Shown: positions 28,254 to 36,494 of the stretch, in pieces
Position numbering within the stretch: position 1 is the stretch's first letter
Layout of the letters: each line of letters begins with the position of its first letter
Source: Keguizhuia sedimenti
GTDB taxonomy: Bacteria > Pseudomonadota > Gammaproteobacteria > Burkholderiales > Burkholderiaceae_D
Length of the DNA stretch: 64,000 nt
Assembly (NCBI GenBank): GCA_030715135.1
Contig: JAUYVH010000002.1
Coordinates: 434,001 to 498,000, forward strand
Direction: 5' to 3'
Position numbers and translations under genes: made by a program
The notes under the pieces: generated by a model
What the model was told of the DNA's origin: nothing
The model's database searches: none
Seen by the model: the letters and a program-made list of their open reading frames with translations, nothing else

Positions 28254-29285
28254 ATGCCAAGCAGAGAAGAAAAGTGCAAGCAAGAAACATGGAGACTGTA
28301 TTTAAGTGCTTCTGGAAACAAGTCATTCATTTGCGTTTGCCTGGACCGTTTGCTGGCTGCCTTCTGCGCAGCCGGCGTGCCGGTGCTGGCTGCCGCACAA
28401 TCGGAACTCTCCGTATATGGCTATCTCGATCTGGGAATTGCAAAGGAATCCGGTTCACCGGCACGACTGGACCGCGGTTACAACAACTGGCTGGGGATCC
28501 GGGGCAAGGAACAACTGGGCAACGGATTGACGGCATTATTCAATCTTGAAACGCGCTTCAAACCAGATACTGGCGAAACGGAACGGCCGCTGAAAGCCTT
28601 GCAGGGAGAATCCACGGTAGGCCTGACGAGCGCATTGCTCGGCACACTGCGCTTTGGACGTGCACTCACTCCGCTGTGGCATACCATATGGATGTACGAA
28701 CCTTGGGCAAACAGTGGATTCAATGCCTCGCTTGCCGCTTACCAGACCGGCCGCTACAGCAGTGATGGCATCCGCGATGAGGAGCTCGATTATGCCGATT
28801 TTTCCCGCGTCAGCGATGCCATTTTCTACAGTACGCCTACTCTCTCGGGGCTAACCGTGCATGCCTCAGCGAAGATCGACAGGGACGTTCGTGACAGGCG
28901 GCGCGTCGCCGGATTGTCGATCGATTACACCCGTTCCGGATTTTCCGGCATGCTTGCTTATGAAAAAAACGCCAACAGCGATACGATCCGGCTTCTCGGC
29001 GCATCGTATAAATTCGGGCGGCTCACGCTCATGGGATCTTATGCGCGCAACCGCCGATGGCAGGAAACACGCGAGCGCACGTACGTCGTCGCCGCCACGT
29101 ATGCATTCGGCGCCAACACACTGCGTACGGGTTATGGCAGTAACCGCGAGAACGGCAACCACAAAATGAGCGTTGGGTACATTCGGCATTTGTCGAAGCG
29201 AACCGGTCTGTATGCGGATCTTTACAGGGAACGGATTGAGGGCAGCAGCAACGGAGCCGCCGTCGGCATCACGCACTCGTTTTAA
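28254..29285 (+). CDS. Gram-negative porin (Porin_4 type)
   Basis: About 343 residues from the ATG at 28254; an in-frame ATG at 28179 is further out. The mature protein appears to start at AQSELSVYGYLDLGI, the usual first strand of Burkholderiales porins. GYNNWLGIRGKEQLGNGLTALFNLETRF, GTLRFGRALTPLW and a C-terminal Phe (VGITHSF) needed for Bam recognition follow. The N-terminus is odd. The signal region carries Asp inside its hydrophobic stretch, no clear ribosome binding site supports either ATG, and an ATG at 28290 lies in another frame. A small frameshift near 28320 is possible. It forms a diffusion channel in the outer membrane. Confidence 0.75.
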   Translation: MPSREEKCKQETWRLYLSASGNKSFICVCLDRLLAAFCAAGVPVLAAAQSELSVYGYLDLGIAKESGSPARLDRGYNNWLGIRGKEQLGNGLTALFNLETRFKPDTGETERPLKALQGESTVGLTSALLGTLRFGRALTPLWHTIWMYEPWANSGFNASLAAYQTGRYSSDGIRDEELDYADFSRVSDAIFYSTPTLSGLTVHASAKIDRDVRDRRRVAGLSIDYTRSGFSGMLAYEKNANSDTIRLLGASYKFGRLTLMGSYARNRRWQETRERTYVVAATYAFGANTLRTGYGSNRENGNHKMSVGYIRHLSKRTGLYADLYRERIEGSSNGAAVGITHSF

Positions 29286-29356
29286 GTTTGGGCGGAACAG
29301 TAAATTTGCGAAAGTGCGCCATGGCATGGCTCCCGGGCGCTCATATGGAGATCGGC

Positions 29357-30874
29357 ATGCAACTCATTTTTTCGGCTGGTTCGATACTGATAATCGTCTT
29401 GTGGGGAATCCTGTCGCCAACATCATTGAGCACCGTATTCGATGCAGCGCTTTCCACGACGACCCGTAACTTCGGTTGGCTGTATCTATGGGTCGTACTG
29501 GCGCTGGTGATCTTTTCGCTGTTCCTGGCAACCAGCCGGTACGGCGATCTGAAGCTTGGCAATGAAGACGACGAACCGGAATTTTCGCTCCGGTCGTGGT
29601 TCGCCATGCTGTTTGCGGCCGGCATGGGGATCGGCCTGGTGTTCTGGGGCGTTGCGGAGCCGATCTCCCATTACATCACGCCTCCCCCGGGCTTTATAGC
29701 GGGCACACCGGACGCTGCCAACGCTGCCATGCGCTATAGCTTCTTTCACTGGGGCCTGCATCCCTGGGCGATCTACGGCGTGGTGGCCCTGGCGATAGCA
29801 TTCTTTCAATATCGCCGCGGCGGAGCCGTGCTCATCAGCGAATCCACCAGCGCGTTGCCCTGGGCGCCAATACGACGCATGTCCGGCTTGTTCAACGTCC
29901 TGGCCGTGATTGCAACAGCATTCGGCGTGGCGGCCTCTCTGGGAATGGGAGCCCTGCAGATCAACAGCGGACTGCAGGCCGTTTTCGGACTGCCGGTGGG
30001 AAAAGTTTCGCAGGTCGGCATCATCCTGGTTACCACGGCCTTGTTCGTGACTTCAGCCGTCAGCGGCGTCGACCGTGGCATCAAAATGCTGTCGAACTTC
30101 AACATGGTGGTCGCCGCCCTGCTGGCCTTGACCGTGTTCCTGCTCGGACCTACCGTCGGCATCATCGATACCCTGACCACTACGCTGGGGGCCTATCTCA
30201 GCGATTTCGTGCGCATGAGCTTGCGCATGACTCCCTTTCGCGATGATCAGTGGGTCGGCGGCTGGACACTGTTCTACTGGGCATGGTGGATATCGTGGTC
30301 GCCGTTTGTCGGACTGTTCATTGCGCGCGTATCGCGCGGCCGCACAATCCGCGAGTTCATCCTCGGCACCGTACTGGCGCCGTCGCTGGCCGCATTTCTG
30401 TGGTTCTCGATATTCGGCGGCACCGCCTTGCACATGGAAATCTGGCAAGGCGCGCCGATTGCCGAGGCGGTCAAGCACGATGTATCGACAGCCTTGTTCA
30501 CCATGTTCGGCGTCATGCCGCTCGGCCAGGTAATGTCGGTCGTTGCCACGCTGCTGGTGATGGTGTTCTTCGTCACTTCCGGCGACTCGGCAACGCTGGT
30601 CCTGGGGATCATGAGCACCGGCGGCAACCCTCACCCGTCTGCGCGGGTCAAGGTCATCTGGGGCGTGCTGGTTGCCGGAATCGCTGTCAGCCTGCTGCTT
30701 GCTGGCGGTCTCAAGGCGGTACAGACCGCGACCATTGTGTTCGCCCTTCCATTTACCGTGGTCATTCTGCTAATGGCCTGGTCACTGTGGCGCGCCATTT
30801 GCGAGGATTGGAGCGCACAGCAGCGACAGGAAAGAGAATTGCGGCGGCGCGTGCGGGAAATAACGTCCAAATGA
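29357..30874 (+). CDS. BCCT family betaine/carnitine/choline transporter
   Basis: About 505 residues with twelve membrane segments. The start at 29357 is chosen because GGAG lies six bases upstream; ATGs at 29345 and 29288 are alternatives. The BCCT signature AAGMGIGLVFWGVAEPISHY has the Gly motif of the substrate and Na+ site. The aromatic box region TLFYWAWWISWSPFVGLFIARVSRGRTIREF follows near residue 310. It should take up glycine betaine or a related quaternary amine by Na+ or H+ symport. The C-terminal tail is short, so BetP-type osmosensing cannot be assumed. Confidence 0.9.
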   Translation: MQLIFSAGSILIIVLWGILSPTSLSTVFDAALSTTTRNFGWLYLWVVLALVIFSLFLATSRYGDLKLGNEDDEPEFSLRSWFAMLFAAGMGIGLVFWGVAEPISHYITPPPGFIAGTPDAANAAMRYSFFHWGLHPWAIYGVVALAIAFFQYRRGGAVLISESTSALPWAPIRRMSGLFNVLAVIATAFGVAASLGMGALQINSGLQAVFGLPVGKVSQVGIILVTTALFVTSAVSGVDRGIKMLSNFNMVVAALLALTVFLLGPTVGIIDTLTTTLGAYLSDFVRMSLRMTPFRDDQWVGGWTLFYWAWWISWSPFVGLFIARVSRGRTIREFILGTVLAPSLAAFLWFSIFGGTALHMEIWQGAPIAEAVKHDVSTALFTMFGVMPLGQVMSVVATLLVMVFFVTSGDSATLVLGIMSTGGNPHPSARVKVIWGVLVAGIAVSLLLAGGLKAVQTATIVFALPFTVVILLMAWSLWRAICEDWSAQQRQERELRRRVREITSK

Positions 30875-30944
30875 AGCAGCCGCACAGACACATCGCATGG
30901 CAGAACAGTGCCGTGCAGCTGTTGCAACGTATCGATCATCACGT

Positions 30945-30974
30945 AAACCCGCAAGGTTCGCCTTGCGGGTTTTT
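30945..30974 (+). terminator. Intrinsic terminator after the BCCT gene
   Basis: AAACCCGCAAGG pairs with CCTTGCGGGTTT around TTCG, followed by more Ts. The stem core is shared with the groESL terminator. Confidence 0.92.
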
Positions 30975-31140
30975 ATGTGTTGGCAGAAGAAAATTATTCA
31001 AATAGTCACTCTTAATTCATTCTGGAGTAATGCCTTCAATTAGTCGTTTTAATCATGACATCAAATTGAACGTCACTTTATGGCGACCCCATAACGCGTG
31101 GTTATTTCTAATTATTAGATTTAACAAATTCTTGATATTT

Positions 31141-31158
31141 TTAAGTCTTCCTTAAGTC
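31141..31158. promoter_or_regulatory. Direct repeat upstream of the OFA antiporter gene
   Basis: TTAAGTC occurs at 31141-31147 and again at 31152-31158, one helical turn (11 bases) apart. The interval 30975-31266 is AT-rich and contains no gene. The spacing suits a regulator binding one face of the DNA. Confidence 0.35.
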
Positions 31159-31266
31159 GTTTCAAATAATGTGTCGCCCCACATGCACTGTCACAAAAAT
31201 GAAACATTTGCAAAAAATGTAGACAGTAAATGCACATTGATATTCGTTTAATCGTATGGGGTTGAA

Positions 31267-32583
31267 ATGAGAGAAGCAACTGCAGTTCAGTCTGGGGGCA
31301 ACACGCGTTGGCTCCAGCTAGTGGTCGGCATCGTTTGTATGATCGCCACCGCAAACATCCAATATGCCTGGACCTTGTTCGTTCCTGAAATTCAGGGCAC
31401 GTTCGGCTGGGCACGCGCAGAAATTCAAATTGCGTTTACTATTTTTGTGCTGGTGCAAACCTGGCTGGCGCCGATCGAAGGTTACTTTATCGATAAGCTC
31501 GGTCCACGCCTGATGGTTGCCTTCGGCGCTATCTTCATCGGCCTGGCATGGGTGATCAACTCGCAAGCATCCACGCTGGCGGGCTTCTATGTCGGCGCTA
31601 TCTTCGGCGGTATCGGTGTCGGTTCGATCTACGCAACCTGCATCAACAACGCACTGAAGTGGTTCCCGGACCGTCGTGGTTTGGCCGTTGGCCTGACCGC
31701 TGGTGGTTACGGTGCCGGTTCGGCTGCGACCATCCTGCCTATCGCAGCGATGATCGAGTCCTCCGGCTTCCAGGAAACCTTCCTGTTCTTCGGTCTGCTG
31801 CAAGGCGGCCTGGCATTCGTTGCTGCATGGTTCCTGCGCGGCCCGAAAGCCGGTGAAGTTCCTGCTTCCGCAAAGCTGGCACAGTCCAACCGTGACTACA
31901 CGCTGAAAGAAGCGCTGAGCACCAAGTTGTTCTGGCTGATGTTCTTCATGTTCATCTGCGTCGTGACCGGCGGCATGATGGCAGTTGCACAGCTGGGCGT
32001 GATCGCTCAAGACCTGGGTGTGAAAGAGTTCGAAGTTGATCTGCACTTCTTCGTGATGGCCGCCCTGCCGCTGGCACTGATGCTGGACCGTGTCATGAAC
32101 GGTATCTCGCGTCCGCTGTTCGGCTGGATCTCGGACAACATCGGCCGTGAAAAGACCATGGTGATCGCGTTCTCGCTCGAAGGTATCGGCATCATCGCCT
32201 TGGGTTACTTCGGTCACAATCCATGGGCATTCCTGATCCTGTCGGGTGTCGTGTTCCTGGCATGGGGTGAGGTTTATTCGCTGTTCTCGGCACTGGCAGG
32301 CGACGCTTTCGGTTCCAAGCACATCGGCAAGATCTACGGCGTTCTGTACACCGCTAAAGGTATTGGCGCACTGTTCGTTCCAATCGGCAACCTGATGATG
32401 GAAGCAACCGGTACCTGGTCCACTGTGCTCTACACTGTTGCATGTATGGATATTACCGCGGCAATATTGGCGGTCGTAGCCCTGCGTCCGACGTTGGCGG
32501 CGCACGTCGAGCACTCCAAGAACCTGCAAAAGCAGGAAGCGGCAGCTGCGTCGGTGGGCGGCGCTCGTCCGGCAACAGCGTAA
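31267..32583 (+). CDS. oxlT: OFA family MFS transporter, oxalate:formate antiporter-like
   Basis: 438 residues, twelve membrane segments. It resembles OxlT of Oxalobacter: IATANIQYAWTLFVPEIQ in helix 1, FIDKLGPRLMVAFGAIFIGLAW, and a GGIGVGSIYATCINNALKWFPDRRGLAVGLTAGGYG core. Arg282 (ISRPLFGW) and Lys364 (LYTAKGIGALF) are candidates for the two charged residues that hold oxalate in OxlT. OFA members carry oxalate, formate or other small carboxylates, so the substrate is inferred. The gene uses GGT, CGT and CTG codons heavily, unlike its neighbours and more like groEL, suggesting high expression. No oxalyl-CoA decarboxylase or formyl-CoA transferase gene is nearby. Confidence 0.82.
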   Translation: MREATAVQSGGNTRWLQLVVGIVCMIATANIQYAWTLFVPEIQGTFGWARAEIQIAFTIFVLVQTWLAPIEGYFIDKLGPRLMVAFGAIFIGLAWVINSQASTLAGFYVGAIFGGIGVGSIYATCINNALKWFPDRRGLAVGLTAGGYGAGSAATILPIAAMIESSGFQETFLFFGLLQGGLAFVAAWFLRGPKAGEVPASAKLAQSNRDYTLKEALSTKLFWLMFFMFICVVTGGMMAVAQLGVIAQDLGVKEFEVDLHFFVMAALPLALMLDRVMNGISRPLFGWISDNIGREKTMVIAFSLEGIGIIALGYFGHNPWAFLILSGVVFLAWGEVYSLFSALAGDAFGSKHIGKIYGVLYTAKGIGALFVPIGNLMMEATGTWSTVLYTVACMDITAAILAVVALRPTLAAHVEHSKNLQKQEAAAASVGGARPATA

Positions 32584-32608
32584 AACAAGCGTTTTATCCG
32601 CATTTTGA

Positions 32609-32637
32609 ACGGGCTTCCTCGGAAGCCCGTTTTTTTT
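32609..32637 (+). terminator. Intrinsic terminator of the OFA antiporter gene
   Basis: ACGGGCTTCC at 32609-32618 pairs with GGAAGCCCGT at 32621-32630, followed by seven more Ts. Confidence 0.92.
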
Positions 32638-33375
32638 CGTCTCTTGCCTTCGCGAGCTCACCATGTTGAGCGGCGAGCACCACGTGCACCGGCCTCCGCT
32701 CCCAGCGCCGCTTCACATTCGGCCTACCCACAAGCGGTGCGTCAGCGCCATGCTGATCGCTGCCCGGCAGATGAAACAAAAGCTTGCGGCCGATGCGCTT
32801 GGCGCTCGATCAGTTAAACAGCTTTCCGCCGCTTTTTGATGAAATCCATGCCTAGTCACTTACCAAGGCAATGCATATTGCGCCATCGGCTCCATTCAAC
32901 CTGTGATATTTTTTTTGCCAGGGGCAGGTGCGGGTTAGTCGCCGTCGAAGGTCTGATTTTCTGGCGCATGGCAGGCGGAAGCATGGTGCGACCGGCACAT
33001 TTGTCCCTGTCGCAGTGAAAAGCCGGTTGATCACGCGGATCGGCCGATGAGTTTGCGAGATGGATATGCAGGCGTGCCTGCCGCGCCCCGCCCTATTCTC
33101 CAGTGTACAGGCCATGAGAATCTTAAAGTCAGCATCCATATGGCAGCGATCGGATTTACTAATTCCCGGCTTCCCAAGCCTGCCTTCGGGGCTGACAACG
33201 ATTCTGGATAGCCATGGTATTCCAGTGCGGCACATCTGCCTCGAACTGAGAGAACGAACGGTAGTGAATTAGCCGGAACACGCCGTTCCGGTCATGCTGC
33301 CTGAAAGGAAGGAATCGCCTCAGAATGAATGCAGGTCGCAAACCTGCAGTCCCGGCAAAGGAAATCCTGTTTGGC
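32638..33375. other. Gene-poor stretch of about 740 bases
   Basis: Only short frames without ribosome binding sites or protein-like composition are found on either strand. No tRNA, repeat or terminator beyond the one at its left edge. It may hold decayed coding sequence or an unrecognised RNA. Confidence 0.4.
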
Positions 33376-34287
33376 TCAGTCTTCCTGTTCCTGTTCTTCT
33401 GCTTCGATGCCCAGGGTGGGCGACGGCTGATAGCTGGCCAGCAATGCAGTCCGGCTCTCGGGGGTTTCCAGGCTGATGCGTCCCAATGCGCCGCTGCGGT
33501 AATCCTGCAGCAGCGTATGCGCGGCTTTCTCGATATCCGCATCGCCGCCCTTGAGGCGGTATCCGCGACGCTTGGCGATTCCTTCGATGACGCTCACGCC
33601 GTCGATTCCTTCGGTCTGGAATCCATAGCGGGTTTTAAGCAAGGCCGGATAGCGGCCGAGCAGCACGTCCGCCAGGAAAGTGGCGACCTCTTCCTCGATG
33701 AAAGCGTTGCTGCCGATGGCATGGCTGGCGGCCAGCATCAATCCGTCGCTTGGATGCTCGATTTTCGGCCACATCATGCCAGGGGTGTCGATCAGGACCA
33801 TGTTATTGCCCAGATACAGGCGCTGCTGCGTCTTGGTAACCGCCGGTTCGTCGCCGACTTTGGCAACGCGCTTCTTGAGCAAGGCATTCATCAGCGTGGA
33901 CTTTCCCACGTTAGGAATGCCCATGATCATGATGCGCAGGGGTTTCAATGGTGTGCCGCGATGCGGCGCGAGCTTCAGGCACAAACCCGGAACCTTGGCG
34001 ACATCCGACGGCTTCTTGCAGCTCAGCGCCACCGCATGCACGTCTTTCTGGCGGTTGTAATGATCGATCCATGCCTGCGTCGCAGCGGGGTCAGCCAGGT
34101 CTGCCTTGTTGAGAATTTTCAGGCATGGACGCTGGCGGAAAACACGCAACTGTTCGATCATCGGATTGCAACTGGCTTGCGGCACGCGTGCATCGAGCAC
34201 TTCGATGACCATGTCGGCCTTTTCCATGGCTTCGGCCGCTTTCTTGCGTGCGGCATTCATGTGACCGGGAAACCATTGTATGGACAT
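33376..34287 (-). CDS. ylqF: Ribosome biogenesis GTPase YlqF/RbgA
   Basis: 303 residues. It is a circularly permuted GTPase that assists late assembly of the 50S subunit. The permuted order is visible: G4 NKAD at 60-63 precedes G1 GIPNVGKST at 123-131 and G3 DTPG near 165. IQWFPGHMNAARKKA at the N-terminus is the family signature. The C-terminal domain binds rRNA. It appears monocistronic. Confidence 0.93.
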   Translation of the reverse strand: MSIQWFPGHMNAARKKAAEAMEKADMVIEVLDARVPQASCNPMIEQLRVFRQRPCLKILNKADLADPAATQAWIDHYNRQKDVHAVALSCKKPSDVAKVPGLCLKLAPHRGTPLKPLRIMIMGIPNVGKSTLMNALLKKRVAKVGDEPAVTKTQQRLYLGNNMVLIDTPGMMWPKIEHPSDGLMLAASHAIGSNAFIEEEVATFLADVLLGRYPALLKTRYGFQTEGIDGVSVIEGIAKRRGYRLKGGDADIEKAAHTLLQDYRSGALGRISLETPESRTALLASYQPSPTLGIEAEEQEQED

Positions 34288-34559
34288 AGCTGAGGCAATC
34301 AGAAATCAAACCGCTATTTTACCCGCTGTACCGCTTGCGGACAGCCGCATGCAATCTTCGCTGTTCGTGGCCTGACCGCTAACAGCCTCGCAGAGCAGAT
34401 CGGCCAAGTCGCTCAAGGCTGACATGGTGACCCGGCAACATCAGCCAAAAGCAAAAATATTTCATTTTTGTCAGTAGACCGTTTGCTGAATTCGCCTAAT
34501 CTTCCCCAAGAGGCGGCTTGTGCATTATGCTTTGCCTAAACCCATTCCTATAAAAGTTC

Positions 34560-35480
34560 ATGTTTTCAAAAATTCACGCGGTCGCCAGGCAAGTCAATCA
34601 AGTCATCGTCGGCAAGGAATTACAAATTCGTCAATCACTGGTGTGCCTGTTGGCAGACGGCCATTTATTGATCGAAGATGTGCCTGGCGTAGGGAAAACA
34701 ACGCTTGCCCATGCGCTGGCGATTTCGCTTGGCCTCAAATTCAACCGCGTGCAATTCACCAGCGATCTGTTGCCGGCAGACGTGATCGGCATTTCCATCT
34801 TCGACCGCGAGAAGAACGGCTTCGCCTTTCATCCCGGCCCCGTGTTCACCCAAGTGCTGCTTGCCGATGAAATCAACCGCGCCACGCCCAAGACGCAATC
34901 CGCATTGCTGGAAGCGATGGAGGAGCTGCAAGTCACCGCCGACGGCGTGACACGCGACCTGCCCTCTCCTTTCTTTGTGATCGCAACGCAAAACCCGACG
35001 CATCAGATCGGCACCTTCCAGTTGCCGGAGTCGCAACTGGATCGTTTCCTGATGTGCATCGCTATCGGCTATCCCGATGCTGCCGCCGAACGTGCAATGT
35101 TGCTCGGCGAAGACCGGCGCAAGATGCTGAAGAATCTGCCGACGGTCATGCAGCCCGAAGAACTGGGGCAGGCGCAGCAGGCATTGCGCGAGATCCACAC
35201 TTCCGCCGCGCTGATCGATTATGTGCAGGCGCTGGTCCAGGCCTCGCGGCAAAGCGGCCTGTTCGCCGAAGGGCTTAGTCCGCGCGCATCGATCGCGCTG
35301 CTGCAGGCTGCGCGGGCATGGGCTGCGCTGGAGGGCCGCAACCACGTGATCCCGGAAGACGTACAGGCAATCCTGGTGCCGGTGGCCGCGCATCGCCTGC
35401 GCCCGATGAAGTCGACAGGCGGCACGGCCTTGTCGAGCCGCGACCTGGTACTGCAGCTGATGAAGTCGGTTGCTGTCTAA
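34560..35480 (+). CDS. MoxR family AAA+ ATPase
   Basis: 306 residues. Walker A is EDVPGVGKTTLAH and Walker B is VLLADEINRATPKTQSALLEAMEE, the MoxR insertion-type AAA+ signature, with sensor FFVIATQNPTHQIGTF following. MoxR ATPases act with DUF58/vWA proteins as chaperones or metal-insertion factors for envelope or redox proteins. It is the first gene of a four-gene cluster; the DUF58 gene begins 19 bases after its stop. Confidence 0.92.
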   Translation: MFSKIHAVARQVNQVIVGKELQIRQSLVCLLADGHLLIEDVPGVGKTTLAHALAISLGLKFNRVQFTSDLLPADVIGISIFDREKNGFAFHPGPVFTQVLLADEINRATPKTQSALLEAMEELQVTADGVTRDLPSPFFVIATQNPTHQIGTFQLPESQLDRFLMCIAIGYPDAAAERAMLLGEDRRKMLKNLPTVMQPEELGQAQQALREIHTSAALIDYVQALVQASRQSGLFAEGLSPRASIALLQAARAWAALEGRNHVIPEDVQAILVPVAAHRLRPMKSTGGTALSSRDLVLQLMKSVAV

Positions 35481-35498
35481 ACGGACCCGCCGACTGCC

Positions 35499-36494
35499 AT
35501 GCTAGCGGTGCTTCAACACAAATTGTTTCATCGTTTCGGACGATGGCTGTTCCAGTTGCGCGATGCCGAAAAAGGCGAGGCATTCCTGAGCCAGCGGCGG
35601 GTATTCATCGTTCCGACCAAGGCGGGCTGGGGATTCGGCGCGATGCTGATCGTACTGTTCATCGCGTCGGTCAATTACAGCCTGAGCCTTGGCTTTGCAT
35701 TCACTTTCCTGATGGGGGCATGCGCGGTCATCGACATGCACCTGACCTTCCGCAACCTCGCGCATCTGTCCTTGCGGGCAGGCCGAACCCGCAGCGCGTT
35801 TGCAGGCGAGGAAGCGCAGTTTGAAGTCCATCTGATCAACCGGCGCGACCATGCACGTTATGCAATCTGGGTCGGATTCATCAGCGACGAATTGCCCGAA
35901 CTTGAACGCGCCTGCGATGTTGCCGCGCAGTCTTCCACGGATGTGACGCTTACCGTACCAGCCCGTGAACGCGGCTGGCTGAAGAGCCCCCGCATCCGTT
36001 TGCAAACCCGTTTCCCGCTCGGCCTGCTGCGCGCCTGGAGTTACTGGAAGCCGGATGCTGCTGTGCTGGTATATCCGCAGCCGGAACAACATGCGCCGCC
36101 TCTGCCGATTTCACAGGAGTCGAGTCCGGAAGGACATGGACAGCTCGGGCAGGAAGACGATTTTGCCGGCATCCGCGCCTACCAGGCAGGCGATGCCATG
36201 CGCCGGCTGGCATGGCGCCAGATTGCCCGCCTTGACAGCGACGCGGGCGGCGCGCTCGTCACCAAGCATTTCGAGGGCGGAACCACGGGCAGGATACAGC
36301 TCGACCTGAATGCCATGCCGCGCAATATGGACCTGGAGTCAAAATTGTCGCGTCTCACCCGCTGGGTACTGGAAGCAGAAGCCCAGGGCATGCCTTATGC
36401 CTTCCGTCTTGGACATGTAGCCTTGGATGCGGGGCTTGGCCCGGCGCATCAGGAATCTTGCCTGAGAGCCCTGGCGCTCTACGGGAAATCATGA
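35499..36494 (+). CDS. DUF58 (vWA-like) protein
   Basis: 331 residues. Two N-terminal membrane segments (about 46-85, MLIVLFIASVNYSLSLGFAFTFLMGACAVI) precede a cytoplasmic region. The DUF58 signature FAGIRAYQAGDAMRRLAWRQIARL is near residue 220, with KHFEGGTTGRIQLDLN starting a vWA-like fold. It is the usual partner of MoxR. Its TGA overlaps the tgpA start codon. Confidence 0.88.
   Translation: MLAVLQHKLFHRFGRWLFQLRDAEKGEAFLSQRRVFIVPTKAGWGFGAMLIVLFIASVNYSLSLGFAFTFLMGACAVIDMHLTFRNLAHLSLRAGRTRSAFAGEEAQFEVHLINRRDHARYAIWVGFISDELPELERACDVAAQSSTDVTLTVPARERGWLKSPRIRLQTRFPLGLLRAWSYWKPDAAVLVYPQPEQHAPPLPISQESSPEGHGQLGQEDDFAGIRAYQAGDAMRRLAWRQIARLDSDAGGALVTKHFEGGTTGRIQLDLNAMPRNMDLESKLSRLTRWVLEAEAQGMPYAFRLGHVALDAGLGPAHQESCLRALALYGKS

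Noticed and set aside
31318-32664. Long minus-strand ORF of 448 codons opposite the oxlT-like gene
   Set aside because: It is the antisense shadow of a strongly codon-biased gene; its Gln/Asp/His-rich product matches no fold and it has no ribosome binding site.
33325-34293. 322-codon plus-strand ORF opposite ylqF
   Set aside because: Antisense shadow; ylqF GTPase motifs lie on the minus strand.
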